A program made the translations under genes and the position numbers. The notes under the pieces were generated by a model. It was not told the origin of the DNA. It made no database searches and saw nothing but the letters and a program-made list of their open reading frames with translations. From NCBI RefSeq assembly GCF_036567765.1, contig NZ_DATCTU010000113.1, positions 1 through 33,702 of the forward strand: DNA of 33,702 bases, in the 5' to 3' direction. This document shows, one piece after another, positions 1 through 6,892 of this stretch. Positions within the stretch are counted from its first letter, which is position 1. Each line of letters starts with the position of its first letter. The DNA is from Pseudobacteroides sp. (GTDB lineage: Bacteria > Bacillota > Clostridia > Acetivibrionales > DSM-2933).

Positions 1-2
1 AT

Positions 3-75
3 CGGGGTGTGGCTCAGGTGGTAGAGCGCTTGGTTCGGGACCAAGAAGCCGGAGGTTCGAGTCCTCTCACTCCGA
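3..75 (+). tRNA. tRNA-Pro (anticodon CGG)
   Basis: Cloverleaf read by eye. The acceptor arms are CGGGGTG (3-9) and CACTCCG (68-74), paired with one G-U, and A75 is the discriminator base. The anticodon stem CTTGG/CCAAG encloses loop TTCGGGA, giving anticodon CGG. The T-arm contains GGTTCGAGTCC. CCA is not encoded. The tRNA's last bases (71-75) are also the outer base of a long hairpin that follows at once. Confidence 0.95.
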
Positions 76-131
76 CTATAGTAAACAAGCGACTTTTAGA
101 AAACGAAAGTCGCTTGTTTACTATAGTTGGA
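71..131. repeat. long near-perfect hairpin overlapping the tRNA 3' end
   Basis: A perfect 22-bp inverted repeat (75-96 with 106-127) surrounds the 9-base loop TAGAAAACG. Four more pairs, one of them G-T, extend it into the tRNA acceptor (71-74 with 128-131). No T-tract follows on either strand, so it is not a classic intrinsic terminator, although it could end transcription of the tRNA and of the convergent gene at 158-484. It may also be a palindromic repeat. Confidence 0.8.
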
Positions 132-157
132 AATTGTATAACTAAATTGATTATAGT

Positions 158-484
158 TTAAAGAACCAAATTCGTTACATACAGGAATATACCTGCATTT
201 ATAAGTAAAAACAAAATTTTAAACCCAAAATGTAATTTCCCTAGTAAATTTAAAACGATATATGTAATTATAATTGATAACGGCAAGTAAAAGAGAAGCC
301 CAACAATTTGCAAACCCATTATCTGACTTTCAACATCCTTGGTATTTTTCATATACCACTTGTCTGTGTAATGTATTGCAGTAAAAAACAAATTACAAAA
401 AAGTGTAATCGCTGCCAATAAATCAGCTGAGTATAACAATGCTTTCTTAATATTAGCTCTTATTTCACTACTAATAATGTACAT
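158..484 (-). CDS. small hypothetical membrane protein
   Basis: This is an ORF of 108 codons from the ATG at 484, or 126 codons if the upstream ATG at 538 is used. I prefer 484 because AAAGGGG lies just before it, although the gap is only three bases; nothing like a ribosome-binding site precedes 538. The product has three hydrophobic stretches: one near the N-terminus containing YSADLLAAITLFCNLFF, a second containing GLLFYLPLSIIITYIVL, and a C-terminal one containing FKILFLLINAGIFLY. I do not recognise a family. It converges on the tRNA and may share the hairpin at 71-131 as its 3' boundary. That it is a real gene is likely but not certain. Confidence 0.55.
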   Translation of the reverse strand: MYIISSEIRANIKKALLYSADLLAAITLFCNLFFTAIHYTDKWYMKNTKDVESQIMGLQIVGLLFYLPLSIIITYIVLNLLGKLHFGFKILFLLINAGIFLYVTNLVL

Positions 485-814
485 ACACCCCTTTGTGAAT
501 AATATACTCGTTTCTATATCAAATGTGGCAAACACCATATTCAGTATATATAAGCAATATCAAAAATGTCAATTTAAAAGTAACTGCTTCTTTTTTAAAT
601 TTCATTCGCAAGCACGTAAGCAACTAAACATTTCACCTTCCTCAAACACTGCAAAAAGTATATAATGTGTTTATACAACGTATAATCTAGATTAAAAGTG
701 TTGCTAATCTTACATTTGGCGAAGCAAATAACGAACGGTTCAACGGGATTTGCGACAGACAAGTGTAATAGATTTATCACTTTTAATCTATCTATACAGA
801 AACAGGTGATTAAA
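485..814. other. intergenic region with a MITE-like element
   Basis: This gap lies between divergent small membrane-protein genes. Its only clear structure is the inverted-repeat element at 688-790. Short ORFs across it have no ribosome-binding site and look like chance. Confidence 0.6.
688..790. mobile_element. MITE-like element, copy 1
   Basis: The 103-bp element is bounded by a perfect 13-bp terminal inverted repeat, TAGATTAAAAGTG (688-700) and its complement (778-790). Each end carries a TA that could be the target duplication. Its interior aligns, with gaps, to a second copy at 31812-31906; both share GCAAATAA, a CAGA-rich core and an AGATT next to the right repeat. It has no coding capacity of its own. 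It lies directly upstream of the gene at 815. Confidence 0.6.
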
Positions 815-1009
815 ATGCTAAAAAAGAATTATGTAAAGATCATATTTTACAGTTTTATAATAATTGCTGCATTGGTATTAGCCGTTATAAAGCTGCTCGA
901 CGCTAAGTATTCTTCTATATGGCTTTATATTTTGGTTATAATAATATTTAGCTTCCGGCTGATATCCTCAATAAAAACACCACTTTATAAGTCAAAGGAT
1001 GATAATTAA
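815..1009 (+). CDS. small two-helix membrane protein
   Basis: The product has 64 residues, starting at the ATG at 815, which follows ACAGGTGATTAAA, a plausible ribosome-binding site. A longer in-frame ORF from 698 runs through the MITE-like repeat and is not credible. Two hydrophobic segments (about residues 8-27 and 34-49) are separated by a short charged turn, and the tail KSKDDN is polar. The stop codon overlaps the next ATG by one base (TAATG), which suggests translational coupling to the YdeI-type gene. I do not recognise a family. Confidence 0.6.
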   Translation: MLKKNYVKIIFYSFIIIAALVLAVIKLLDAKYSSIWLYILVIIIFSFRLISSIKTPLYKSKDDN

Positions 1010-1479
1010 TGAAAAAATACGAATTTGAAGCGGAAATAATAAAGCATGAGACACTTAATTCCGGGTATATAGAATTTCCTTATGATGTGGAAAAAGAGTT
1101 CGGAGTAAAAGGCCAGGTAAAAGTTAAGGCATATTTTGACGGATATGAGTACAGAGGGTCTCTTGCAAAGATGGGACACCGATGCCATTTTATCGGATTA
1201 AATCAGAAGGTCCGAAACGCAATCGGAAAGGGTCCCGGTGACAAAGTACATGTAATTATAGTTCAGGATACAGAAGAAAGAGCAGTGGAAATCCCAATGG
1301 AACTTGATAATTTATTACACACCAACCCTAATGAAAAGGAATTTTTTCACAAGCTTTCATATTCTCATAAGCGTGAATATATCGAATGGATTCTATCCGC
1401 CAAAAAAGAGGATACCAAAGACAGAAGGCTCCTCCTATGCATTGAAATGCTTAAGGCTCAAAAGAAAACACCTAAATAA
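1009..1479 (+). CDS. DUF1905 / YdeI-OmpD-associated family protein
   Basis: The product has 156 residues. The N-terminal part (about 1-95) matches the DUF1905 beta-barrel type: an EFEAEI strand, then an IEFPYDV segment, YRGSLAKMG, and a GDKVHVII strand. The C-terminal part (about 98-155) has the YdeI/OmdA 'bacteriocin-protection' pattern: IPMELDNLL, FHKLSYSHKREYIEWI, then a helix rich in Lys and Arg. The biochemical role of the family is not established. AAAGGATG lies upstream of the ATG, and the start overlaps the preceding stop, so the two genes are probably one transcript. No signal peptide is visible, so the protein is likely cytosolic. Confidence 0.8.
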   Translation: MKKYEFEAEIIKHETLNSGYIEFPYDVEKEFGVKGQVKVKAYFDGYEYRGSLAKMGHRCHFIGLNQKVRNAIGKGPGDKVHVIIVQDTEERAVEIPMELDNLLHTNPNEKEFFHKLSYSHKREYIEWILSAKKEDTKDRRLLLCIEMLKAQKKTPK

Positions 1480-1519
1480 TATATTTCACAATAAATATGG
1501 ATAAATTAGTCGAAGCCTA

Positions 1520-1548
1520 TTGTAACTTACGATAAAAAGTAGTAAAAT
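1520..1548 (+). promoter_or_regulatory. putative promoter of the c-di-GMP-controlled leader
   Basis: TTGTAA and TAAAAT are separated by 17 bases, about 40 bases before the first GEMM aptamer. Hexamer matches are moderate, so this is an inference. Confidence 0.45.
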
Positions 1549-1583
1549 ATAATTGTAGGAGATTTATGTAATTAATTAAATAG

Positions 1584-1681
1584 TAAACATACTGATAATG
1601 ACAAACCTATCGAAAGATAGGGACGTAAAGCCCAAGGGTCTAAGGTTTATTCTATGACAGCCGGGTTGCCAAAGGTGTTAG
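1584..1681 (+). promoter_or_regulatory. c-di-GMP-I (GEMM) riboswitch, first aptamer
   Basis: Hallmarks of the GEMM-I aptamer are all present. GACAAACC leads into a P2 hairpin CCTATC-GAAA-GATAGG (1606-1621) with a GNRA tetraloop. This is followed by GGGACGTAAAGC, GGGTCTAAGG and the P3 block TATGACAGCCGGGTTGCC. P1 can form between 1586-1593 and 1673-1679. The TTGCCAAA at 1666-1673 is complementary to TTTGGCAA at 1712-1719 inside the following terminator, giving a readable antiterminator. Ligand binding should keep TTGCCAAA in the aptamer and allow termination, i.e. an OFF switch. That mechanism is inferred. Confidence 0.88.
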
Positions 1682-1704
1682 GATTGCTTTTAAAAGCATA
1701 TACC

Positions 1705-1740
1705 AGCTCTGTTTGGCAAGTCAATCAGAGCTTTTATTAT
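1705..1740 (+). terminator. intrinsic terminator of the first riboswitch
   Basis: AGCTCTG (1705-1711) pairs with CAGAGCT (1726-1732). Pairing continues inward through TTGGC/GTCAA after one T-T mismatch. A TTTTATTAT tract follows. The left arm overlaps the antiterminator pairing with 1666-1673. Confidence 0.8.
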
Positions 1741-1763
1741 GTTCACATTTATTAATTATGTAA

Positions 1764-2030
1764 AACCCTTTCGACAATGGCAAACCTTTCGAAAGAAAGG
1801 GACGCAAAACTACAGGTCTAATGTTTATTGGGGAATTTCAAAGGGTTGTCTTTAATGCAGTTTTCTATTATTAAAAGTACATGTTGCTTTTAATTCATTT
1901 TCATTAGCAGTAATTCCGATCATTTACTTCATCCCGTCTTACTGTCTTAAATGGAAACACTCCTTAAGTAATCCTTGATAATTCCCAAACTAAAACTATG
2001 ACGGCTGAGTAACCGAAAAAGGGGGATTTA
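1764..2030 (+). promoter_or_regulatory. second c-di-GMP-I (GEMM) riboswitch, apparently split
   Basis: GGCAAACC, hairpin CCTTTC-GAAA-GAAAGG (1785-1800), GGGACGCAAAAC and AGGTCTAATGTTTATT (1815-1829) give a clear P2 half. The expected P3 block does not follow. A good match to it, CTATGACGGCTGAGTAACC, instead appears at 1996-2014, directly before the Shine-Dalgarno sequence AAAAAGGGGG. The intervening 1830-1995 can be closed by a helix, TTGGGGAATT with AATTCCCAA, that brings the halves together. Two exclusive P1 pairings are possible for AACCCTTT (1764-1771): with AAAGGGTT at 1840-1847, or with the AAAGGG of the ribosome-binding site. That the locus is a GEMM relative is well supported. The split architecture and translational control are inferred. 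Confidence 0.7.
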
Positions 2031-2032
2031 TC

Positions 2033-2875
2033 ATGAACCGTTTTATTAAGCTTTTTTTGATTTTTACCATCACTTCTTTGTTATCCATCACGCCCTTCCA
2101 AGTATCGAATGCCGAAGAGCCACTTCTGATTACTGAAAACGGAGTATCTTTGATTAAGCTACCATCACAGGCTGATGGGAAAATTAACATCTCCGGTCAG
2201 ACCTCGAAACAAAAAATCAAAGCCCTTATTATTAAAGATTCTTATCAGGAATGGTTTGATATTGACCTTGACAATGGCAAGTTCAATGAAAACATATGGT
2301 TTACTGAGGGCAAAGGCCAGTATGAAGTTAATATCATGGTTAATCTTGAGGATAGAAAATACACCTATGGCCCTAAGCTAATTGTAGAAAACGTTGCTGA
2401 TGTTAACCGATTCTTGGTTCCCACCAAGGATATTGAAAGCGACTATCCTGCTATTGCCGATCTTGCCAAACGTCTTACAAGGCTCTCCAAAACCGATCGC
2501 GATAAAACTAAAAATATATATAACTGGATTACCAAGAACATAAAGTATGATTATGACAAATATCGCAGACAGCTGGCAAATGACTTTACAGATGTCTACG
2601 GAGCAGAAAATACCTTTAAAACAAAAAAAGGTGTATGCTACGACTTTTCAACCTTGTTTGCGGCCATGTCCAGGTCTATCGGTATAGAGGCAAAAGTCAT
2701 ACGAGGCAATTATGTATCGGGAAAACGTCAGGAATATCATGCATGGAACGAAATTTATCTTCATGATGAAGGAAAATGGATAAAGCTGGATTCCACTTTC
2801 GGATATGCACTGAATAAAAATTACTTCGATAATAAGGACTTTGATATTGATCATGTCAAAATCGATGAATTGTAG
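2033..2875 (+). CDS. secreted transglutaminase-like (PF01841-type) protein
   Basis: The product has 280 residues. A signal peptide occupies about residues 1-27 (hydrophobic core FLIFTITSLLSI, cleavage after SNA). Residues 30-125 look like an all-beta lead-in. Residues 135-265 are the transglutaminase/protease fold. The Cys-His-Asp triad is readable as C202 in GVCYDFS, H236 in YHAWNE and D253 in LDSTFG. The family includes secreted peptidases and cross-linking enzymes, so the substrate cannot be named. GGGGG lies seven bases before the ATG. Tandem c-di-GMP aptamers control the leader, tying this extracellular protein to motile/sessile signalling. In proteobacteria a different transglutaminase-like protease, LapG, is also part of c-di-GMP output; that is an analogy, not homology evidence. 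Terminator 2905-2945 follows. Confidence 0.88.
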   Translation: MNRFIKLFLIFTITSLLSITPFQVSNAEEPLLITENGVSLIKLPSQADGKINISGQTSKQKIKALIIKDSYQEWFDIDLDNGKFNENIWFTEGKGQYEVNIMVNLEDRKYTYGPKLIVENVADVNRFLVPTKDIESDYPAIADLAKRLTRLSKTDRDKTKNIYNWITKNIKYDYDKYRRQLANDFTDVYGAENTFKTKKGVCYDFSTLFAAMSRSIGIEAKVIRGNYVSGKRQEYHAWNEIYLHDEGKWIKLDSTFGYALNKNYFDNKDFDIDHVKIDEL

Positions 2876-2904
2876 AAACCTTTCTAATCACTAATATCAA
2901 TTTT

Positions 2905-2945
2905 AAAGCCGGCTAAACCAAAAGTATCTGACAGCCGGCTTTTTA
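2905..2945. terminator. bidirectional terminator between convergent genes
   Basis: AGCCGGCT at 2907-2914 pairs with AGCCGGCT at 2933-2940, with flanking AAA and TTTTT. It serves the transglutaminase-like gene on + and the radC-like gene on -. Confidence 0.85.
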
Positions 2946-2956
2946 TATTGCCTTAT

Positions 2957-3625
2957 TTATTTCATCAATCCCTTTTCAGCAAAGCTTACATATTTGTCGC
3001 CTGCAACAATAATATGATCAATAACCGTTATGGAGATTGCTTCTAGAGCAACTCTAATACGCTCAGTAATCTCAATATCCGCCCGGGATGGATTCATGCT
3101 TCCTCCAGGATGGTTATGTGCAAGAATGACGCTGTTTGCCTGATGCCTTAGTGCTGTCTCTACAATAAGCCTAGGGTATACAGGGGATTCGTTTATAGTC
3201 CCTTCCTGAATAAGTGCCGAGTAGTTTACTCTGTTTTGGCTGTTTAAACAAATAAGATAGAATGCTTCATAGGTTCTGCCCATAAATATTGAAACTGCAA
3301 ACTGGCCCGCTTTTGCCGAGCTGTCCAACACAGGCTTTTCTCCCCATTTATCATTAAAATACCTTCTGGAAATGGAAGGTATCAATGCAAGAAGAAATGC
3401 GGAGCTTTCACCAATCCCTTCTGTATTATGAATATCCTTTATATCCGCTTCAAAAACACCTGAAAGTGATCCGAACTTTTTCAAGAGCCTGTGTGCAATT
3501 TCATTCGTGTCTTTTCTCGGTATGGAATAGAAAAGAAGCATTTCCAGTACCTGATGAGGTTCAAAGCTATCCAGTCCTTCTTTTAGAAATCTTTCTTTCA
3601 GCCTTTTTCTATGCCCTTCATGCAT
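2957..3625 (-). CDS. radC: RadC/YsxA-type JAMM domain protein
   Basis: The product has 222 residues from the ATG at 3625. An earlier ATG at 3637 overlaps the GGGGG ribosome-binding site that serves 3625, so the shorter start is preferred. The N-terminal half carries a helix-hairpin-helix-like region (GIGESSAFLLALI). The C-terminal half is the JAB/MPN metalloprotease-like fold, with upstream Glu in IQEGTINES, the HNHPGG zinc motif, and Ser and Asp in PSRADIE. The family is commonly named RadC or 'DNA repair protein', but a direct repair role has been questioned, so function is uncertain. It is a single gene between terminator 2905-2945 and the DUF3048 lipoprotein gene. Confidence 0.9.
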   Translation of the reverse strand: MHEGHRKRLKERFLKEGLDSFEPHQVLEMLLFYSIPRKDTNEIAHRLLKKFGSLSGVFEADIKDIHNTEGIGESSAFLLALIPSISRRYFNDKWGEKPVLDSSAKAGQFAVSIFMGRTYEAFYLICLNSQNRVNYSALIQEGTINESPVYPRLIVETALRHQANSVILAHNHPGGSMNPSRADIEITERIRVALEAISITVIDHIIVAGDKYVSFAEKGLMK

Positions 3626-3727
3626 ATTATCCCCCATTTAATTTACATTTTTGACATAATGAAAAGAGATTAAACTGTCACTTTTCGTATAGTATATTTC
3701 GGCTATAATTTCTAATTACTGAATACA

Positions 3728-4783
3728 TTATTGGAATATAACTTTCGAATTTAAAGGCACTATTTGTATCCAGGTAAGACCTGGGTTTAATTCAATGGGT
3801 TTGCCGCTTTCATCGGTATAGCTTGTCTTTGAATTTCTGGCTTTCTTGGCCCATTTGATTTTAATTGCTTCTCCGCATGTAATAAACCAACCGTTTCCGC
3901 TTCCCACATCATTCAAATCCTGCCTTCCTTTATCATCTCCCTTTATTCCATAGTTGGCTATATGTTGAATAATTATATTCTTAACCTCCAACTGTTTTTT
4001 GCTTACTCGTTCCATATGCGGCTCGCCATTGCGAGTCTTCTTATATATGTCGTTTGAGGCGTCAAATTCATATGTATTGAATATTCTTGAGTTATACCTT
4101 ACCGTTATTTTATTCGCCTTTTCTCCTGAATTTAATTTTTCATCCATTTGATTATAGCCAAAAACCAACTTTTTATCGGTAGTCTGCTTGTACTTTGCTT
4201 TTTTTATAAAGTTCCTCACATTTTCCATTGATGTATATGAGTCCTGCCAGTTTCTTCTGTCCTTTGTCAAATCCCAGAAGACTTCTCCTCCGTAGCCAAC
4301 GCCATTTATGTTGTTAATTTTGAATTTGGATATATCTTGCATGGCTCTAGGACTCCATCCAAAATGCACATAGATGGCGTCATGCTCCATAACAAAATCA
4401 AGGTAATAATGCCTTGAGCTCCTGACAGGCCCGATCATACCGGGATTGGTCCCCCAGAAGACCGGCATTAATCTGGTCTCACCGCCTTCAACGGCAATCT
4501 CATAAACCAGCTGTGCCTTATCAAGTCCACCCTGAGGCAGCACCCTTTTACCTTCGTTATCAATCATAACAGCAACGGGCCTTTCCCCTTCCTTCGGAAA
4601 CACAAAATTAATTTTTTTAGGCGTTGGCGTTGGTTCCACAAAAGGCGTACTAGTAAAAGATGGGGCCATTGTGAATGTTACATGAGTACTGGTAGGCACT
4701 ATATTATTATTTGCCCCATCACATGCAGCTATAGAAGCTATAGCCATAAGTGTACCAAGCAAAATAATTATTCTTTTAATCAT
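3728..4783 (-). CDS. DUF3048 (YerB-type) lipoprotein
   Basis: The product has 351 residues from the ATG at 4783, just after GGGGGGAGTTTT. The in-frame ATG at 4798 overlaps that ribosome-binding site. The N-terminus is a lipoprotein signal: positively charged MIKR, a hydrophobic stretch, then lipobox SIAAC with C21 as the lipidated cysteine. A Thr/Pro-rich linker follows (about 30-60, PTSTH to PTPTP). The DUF3048 body follows, recognisable by RPVAVMIDN, GPVRSSRHYYLDF and the C-terminal GNGWFITCGEAIKIKWAK. The protein should sit on the outer face of the membrane. The molecular role of the family is unknown. Confidence 0.85.
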   Translation of the reverse strand: MIKRIIILLGTLMAIASIAACDGANNNIVPTSTHVTFTMAPSFTSTPFVEPTPTPKKINFVFPKEGERPVAVMIDNEGKRVLPQGGLDKAQLVYEIAVEGGETRLMPVFWGTNPGMIGPVRSSRHYYLDFVMEHDAIYVHFGWSPRAMQDISKFKINNINGVGYGGEVFWDLTKDRRNWQDSYTSMENVRNFIKKAKYKQTTDKKLVFGYNQMDEKLNSGEKANKITVRYNSRIFNTYEFDASNDIYKKTRNGEPHMERVSKKQLEVKNIIIQHIANYGIKGDDKGRQDLNDVGSGNGWFITCGEAIKIKWAKKARNSKTSYTDESGKPIELNPGLTWIQIVPLNSKVIFQ

Positions 4784-4850
4784 AAAACTCCCCCCCATAA
4801 ATTTAATTTAATTTATATAAACCCCTGATACTGATATAATTTGCCGCATA

Positions 4851-4903
4851 TATAGACAACGAACTGTAAAGTTATATAACTAATTTACAGTTCGTCATCT
4901 ATA
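4851..4903. repeat. intergenic hairpin element E1
   Basis: ACGAACTGTAAA (4859-4870) and its perfect complement (4884-4895) surround a loop that itself contains the palindrome GTTATATAAC. TATAGA/TCTATA extends the stem outward. It resembles elements at 5873-5915 and 6893-6938. It may also terminate the DUF1292 gene on the minus strand. Confidence 0.65.
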
Positions 4904-4969
4904 AACAGAAGGATCAATTCTTAATAAATTGTCCTTTGTTCGGTATTCTATAAATATTTTAGGTAAATA

Positions 4970-5269
4970 TTATTCTGAAAAATCAAACTCATCTTCCATT
5001 CTGACTTTGAATTCCTCGAAAACCATATTTAATTCAACTTCATCCTCGACACTGATAAATGAATCTTCGCCTTCCTCATTATGCTCTATCTTAAGAATTA
5101 ATACCTCATCAGTATCGCTTTCTTCCTCCTGCTCTTCTTCTTCCATCTCAACCGGTAAAAGAACAACATATTCACTACCGTTCATTTCAATTGTATCAAG
5201 GTGCTCGAATTCAACTTCTTCTCCGTTTTCGTCAACTAGAACAACTACGTCATCTCTCTCTTCGGACAT
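4970..5269 (-). CDS. DUF1292 family protein (YrzB type)
   Basis: The product is a 99-residue, very acidic protein. The N-terminus reads VVLVDENGEEVEFEHLDTIE, then YVVLLPVE, an acidic run of Glu, and VLILKIEH; this order of short beta strands is typical of DUF1292. AGGAGGGATAAT precedes the ATG. In many Firmicutes this gene sits in the cluster ireB-ruvX-DUF1292, and the same genes are found here in that order, with an aldo/keto reductase gene between ireB and ruvX. The function is unknown. The protein is likely a small cytosolic one. Confidence 0.85.
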   Translation of the reverse strand: MSEERDDVVVLVDENGEEVEFEHLDTIEMNGSEYVVLLPVEMEEEEQEEESDTDEVLILKIEHNEEGEDSFISVEDEVELNMVFEEFKVRMEDEFDFSE

Positions 5270-5411
5270 TATTATCCCTCCTTTTCCTTTATCAGAATAT
5301 AATTATATCACAGTATCAAAAGTTTCCCAATATTTTCTCACTAAATTGTAAACATTAAATATATTTAACATAATATATTGTTTTTATACATAGCTAATTA
5401 ACAATATCAGG

Positions 5412-5440
5412 ATCAGAAGTAATTTTATTCATTTCTTAGT
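5412..5440. repeat. fragment of the palindromic element found at 6971-7068
   Basis: ATCAGAAGTAAT followed by TTTATTCATTTCTTAG matches the right arm of the 98-bp element at 7043-7071 with a few changes. No left arm is visible here, so it is a partial or decayed copy. Confidence 0.45.
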
Positions 5441-5445
5441 ATAGT

Positions 5446-5856
5446 TTACAAGCTGTCCAAATAGTTTTGCAGTATATATACAGCAGCAATCTGATCTTCA
5501 ATTGCCTTTTTCTTTGATGTCTTTATACCCATATCATGCATTGCCCTGTTGGCAGCCTTTGTAGTTAACCGCTCATCCCACGGAATTACCTCCAGCTTGG
5601 ACTGTTCTCGGAGCAGATTTATAAATTCCATTGTTTTCTCGCCTCTTTCACCAATGGTACCGTTCATATTGCGAGGAAAACCCACAACACATTTTTCCGC
5701 TTGGTGCTGTGCTATTATCTCAATTAATCTTTTTAAAGGTTTTCTGATATCGGAATCCCACCTGATGGTCTCTACACCGCGTGCAATCATCCCTAATGGA
5801 TCACTTATGGCAACACCGATTTTCCTATCTCCATAGTCAATTCCTATTATTCTCAT
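5446..5856 (-). CDS. ruvX: RuvX/YqgF, putative Holliday junction resolvase-like nuclease
   Basis: The product has 136 residues, the usual family length. The RNase H-like fold is shown by GIDYGDRKIGVAISDP at the N-terminus (catalytic Asp in strand 1), VVGFPRNMNGTIGERG in the middle, WDERLTT (acidic residue) and IEDQIAAVYILQNYL at the C-terminus. Family members act in pre-16S rRNA 5'-end processing and have been proposed to resolve Holliday junctions. GGAGG lies upstream of the ATG at 5856. Hairpin element E3 lies just upstream of its start, and a fragment of a palindromic repeat lies just after its stop. Confidence 0.92.
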   Translation of the reverse strand: MRIIGIDYGDRKIGVAISDPLGMIARGVETIRWDSDIRKPLKRLIEIIAQHQAEKCVVGFPRNMNGTIGERGEKTMEFINLLREQSKLEVIPWDERLTTKAANRAMHDMGIKTSKKKAIEDQIAAVYILQNYLDSL

Positions 5857-5872
5857 TTTACCTCCAGTAAGT

Positions 5873-5915
5873 TATAGATACTGGGCTGACTTAGCTTTAC
5901 AGCTTAATATCTATA
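5873..5915. repeat. intergenic hairpin element E3
   Basis: TATAGATA (5873-5880) pairs with TATCTATA (5908-5915), with an inner GCTG/CAGC pair. It shares the TATAGA...TTTACAG...ATCTATAAAC layout with E1 and E2 and lies 17 bases before the ruvX start on the minus strand. Confidence 0.55.
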
Positions 5916-5926
5916 AACACTCGTCT

Positions 5927-6874
5927 CTATCTTATTTTTATTGCAAACATAGTGCATACACCTGAACAATACCCGCACAGAACACACTTGTCCATATCCA
6001 CTTCAGCTTTTCCATCTGCAACTTTCAAAGCTTTTTGCCTGCATCGATTCACGCAGTTTCCGCATCCATTACACCAATAATCAATATGTAGTATTCTCTT
6101 TTTATTAATCAAAGCATACCTTATGTTCTCAGATACCTCTTGATTATTAAAAATACTAACATTCATCCTGACTTCCTCTAAGGACTGCATACCCAATGCT
6201 ATAGAATGGATAAACGGCAGCTTTAAAACAAATTCAAGACATTCATCAAAACTTCTTAGAAGATTGCCCCCTCCTAAAGGCTTCATGCTGTATATACCCT
6301 TTCCAGCCTCAAAAGCCTTTCTAACTGCTGCAAGCATTTCGTCTATTGTCCCATCACCAATGCCCAATCCAGCCTTATTTACTATGGGGTGAATTACGTC
6401 TATTTCCGGCATATCCGCTGCTGCATCCACAACTTCAACATTATGGGTTGATACACCAACTGCTTTTATTATTCCTTTTTCCTTTTGTTCAAGGTAATAA
6501 TCCAAGGCATCTTTATGGCCTCTAAGCGTCAATCTACTCTCTTGTTCGTGAAGCAAAAAAATATCCAGGACATCAATATCCATTTCTCTCCTGGCTTTTT
6601 CTACGCTGTCCCTGGCCGATTCTTTGCTGTAGGCATAAGATTTGCTTGCCACCACCGGCTTAAATTTTGAAATCCTTATAGCCTCTCTTATATGGGGATA
6701 TGTTCCGTATAGTTCGGCGGTATCAATAAAGTTAACCCCCATTTCAAAGGCATCGGCTATGACCCTCGCACCCTCTTCAACCGACATATTGGCTTGCAGT
6801 GGGCCTATTATAAGTCCTCCAAAACAAAGCCTTGATACCTTTATCCCGGTATTACCCAACTCTATATAATCCAT
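5927..6874 (-). CDS. aldo/keto reductase with C-terminal 2x[4Fe-4S] ferredoxin domain
   Basis: The product has 315 residues. Residues 1-255 form an aldo/keto reductase TIM barrel beginning MDYIELGNTGIKVSRLCFGG. The tetrad is visible as Asp and Tyr in IDTAELYG, Lys in VASKSYA, and His in DIFLLHEQ. Residues 262-310 hold two CxxCxxCxxxC clusters, CNGCGNCVNRC and CVLCGYCSGVC. This AKR-ferredoxin arrangement is common in anaerobes; the physiological substrate is unknown and redox coupling to ferredoxin is inferred. It sits inside the otherwise conserved ireB-ruvX-DUF1292 cluster. Confidence 0.9.
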   Translation of the reverse strand: MDYIELGNTGIKVSRLCFGGLIIGPLQANMSVEEGARVIADAFEMGVNFIDTAELYGTYPHIREAIRISKFKPVVASKSYAYSKESARDSVEKARREMDIDVLDIFLLHEQESRLTLRGHKDALDYYLEQKEKGIIKAVGVSTHNVEVVDAAADMPEIDVIHPIVNKAGLGIGDGTIDEMLAAVRKAFEAGKGIYSMKPLGGGNLLRSFDECLEFVLKLPFIHSIALGMQSLEEVRMNVSIFNNQEVSENIRYALINKKRILHIDYWCNGCGNCVNRCRQKALKVADGKAEVDMDKCVLCGYCSGVCTMFAIKIR

Positions 6875-6892
6875 AGATAATCACCACTTTTA

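Noticed and set aside
688..790. Resemblance to a riboswitch because of GACAGACAAGTG-like words
   Set aside because: There is no GNRA hairpin or GGACGCAAA block. The inverted ends and second copy indicate a repeat instead.
1848..1995. Group I ribozyme next to the second c-di-GMP aptamer, as in Clostridioides difficile
   Set aside because: The insert is only about 150 bases, too short for a group I intron core, and shows no P7-like elements.
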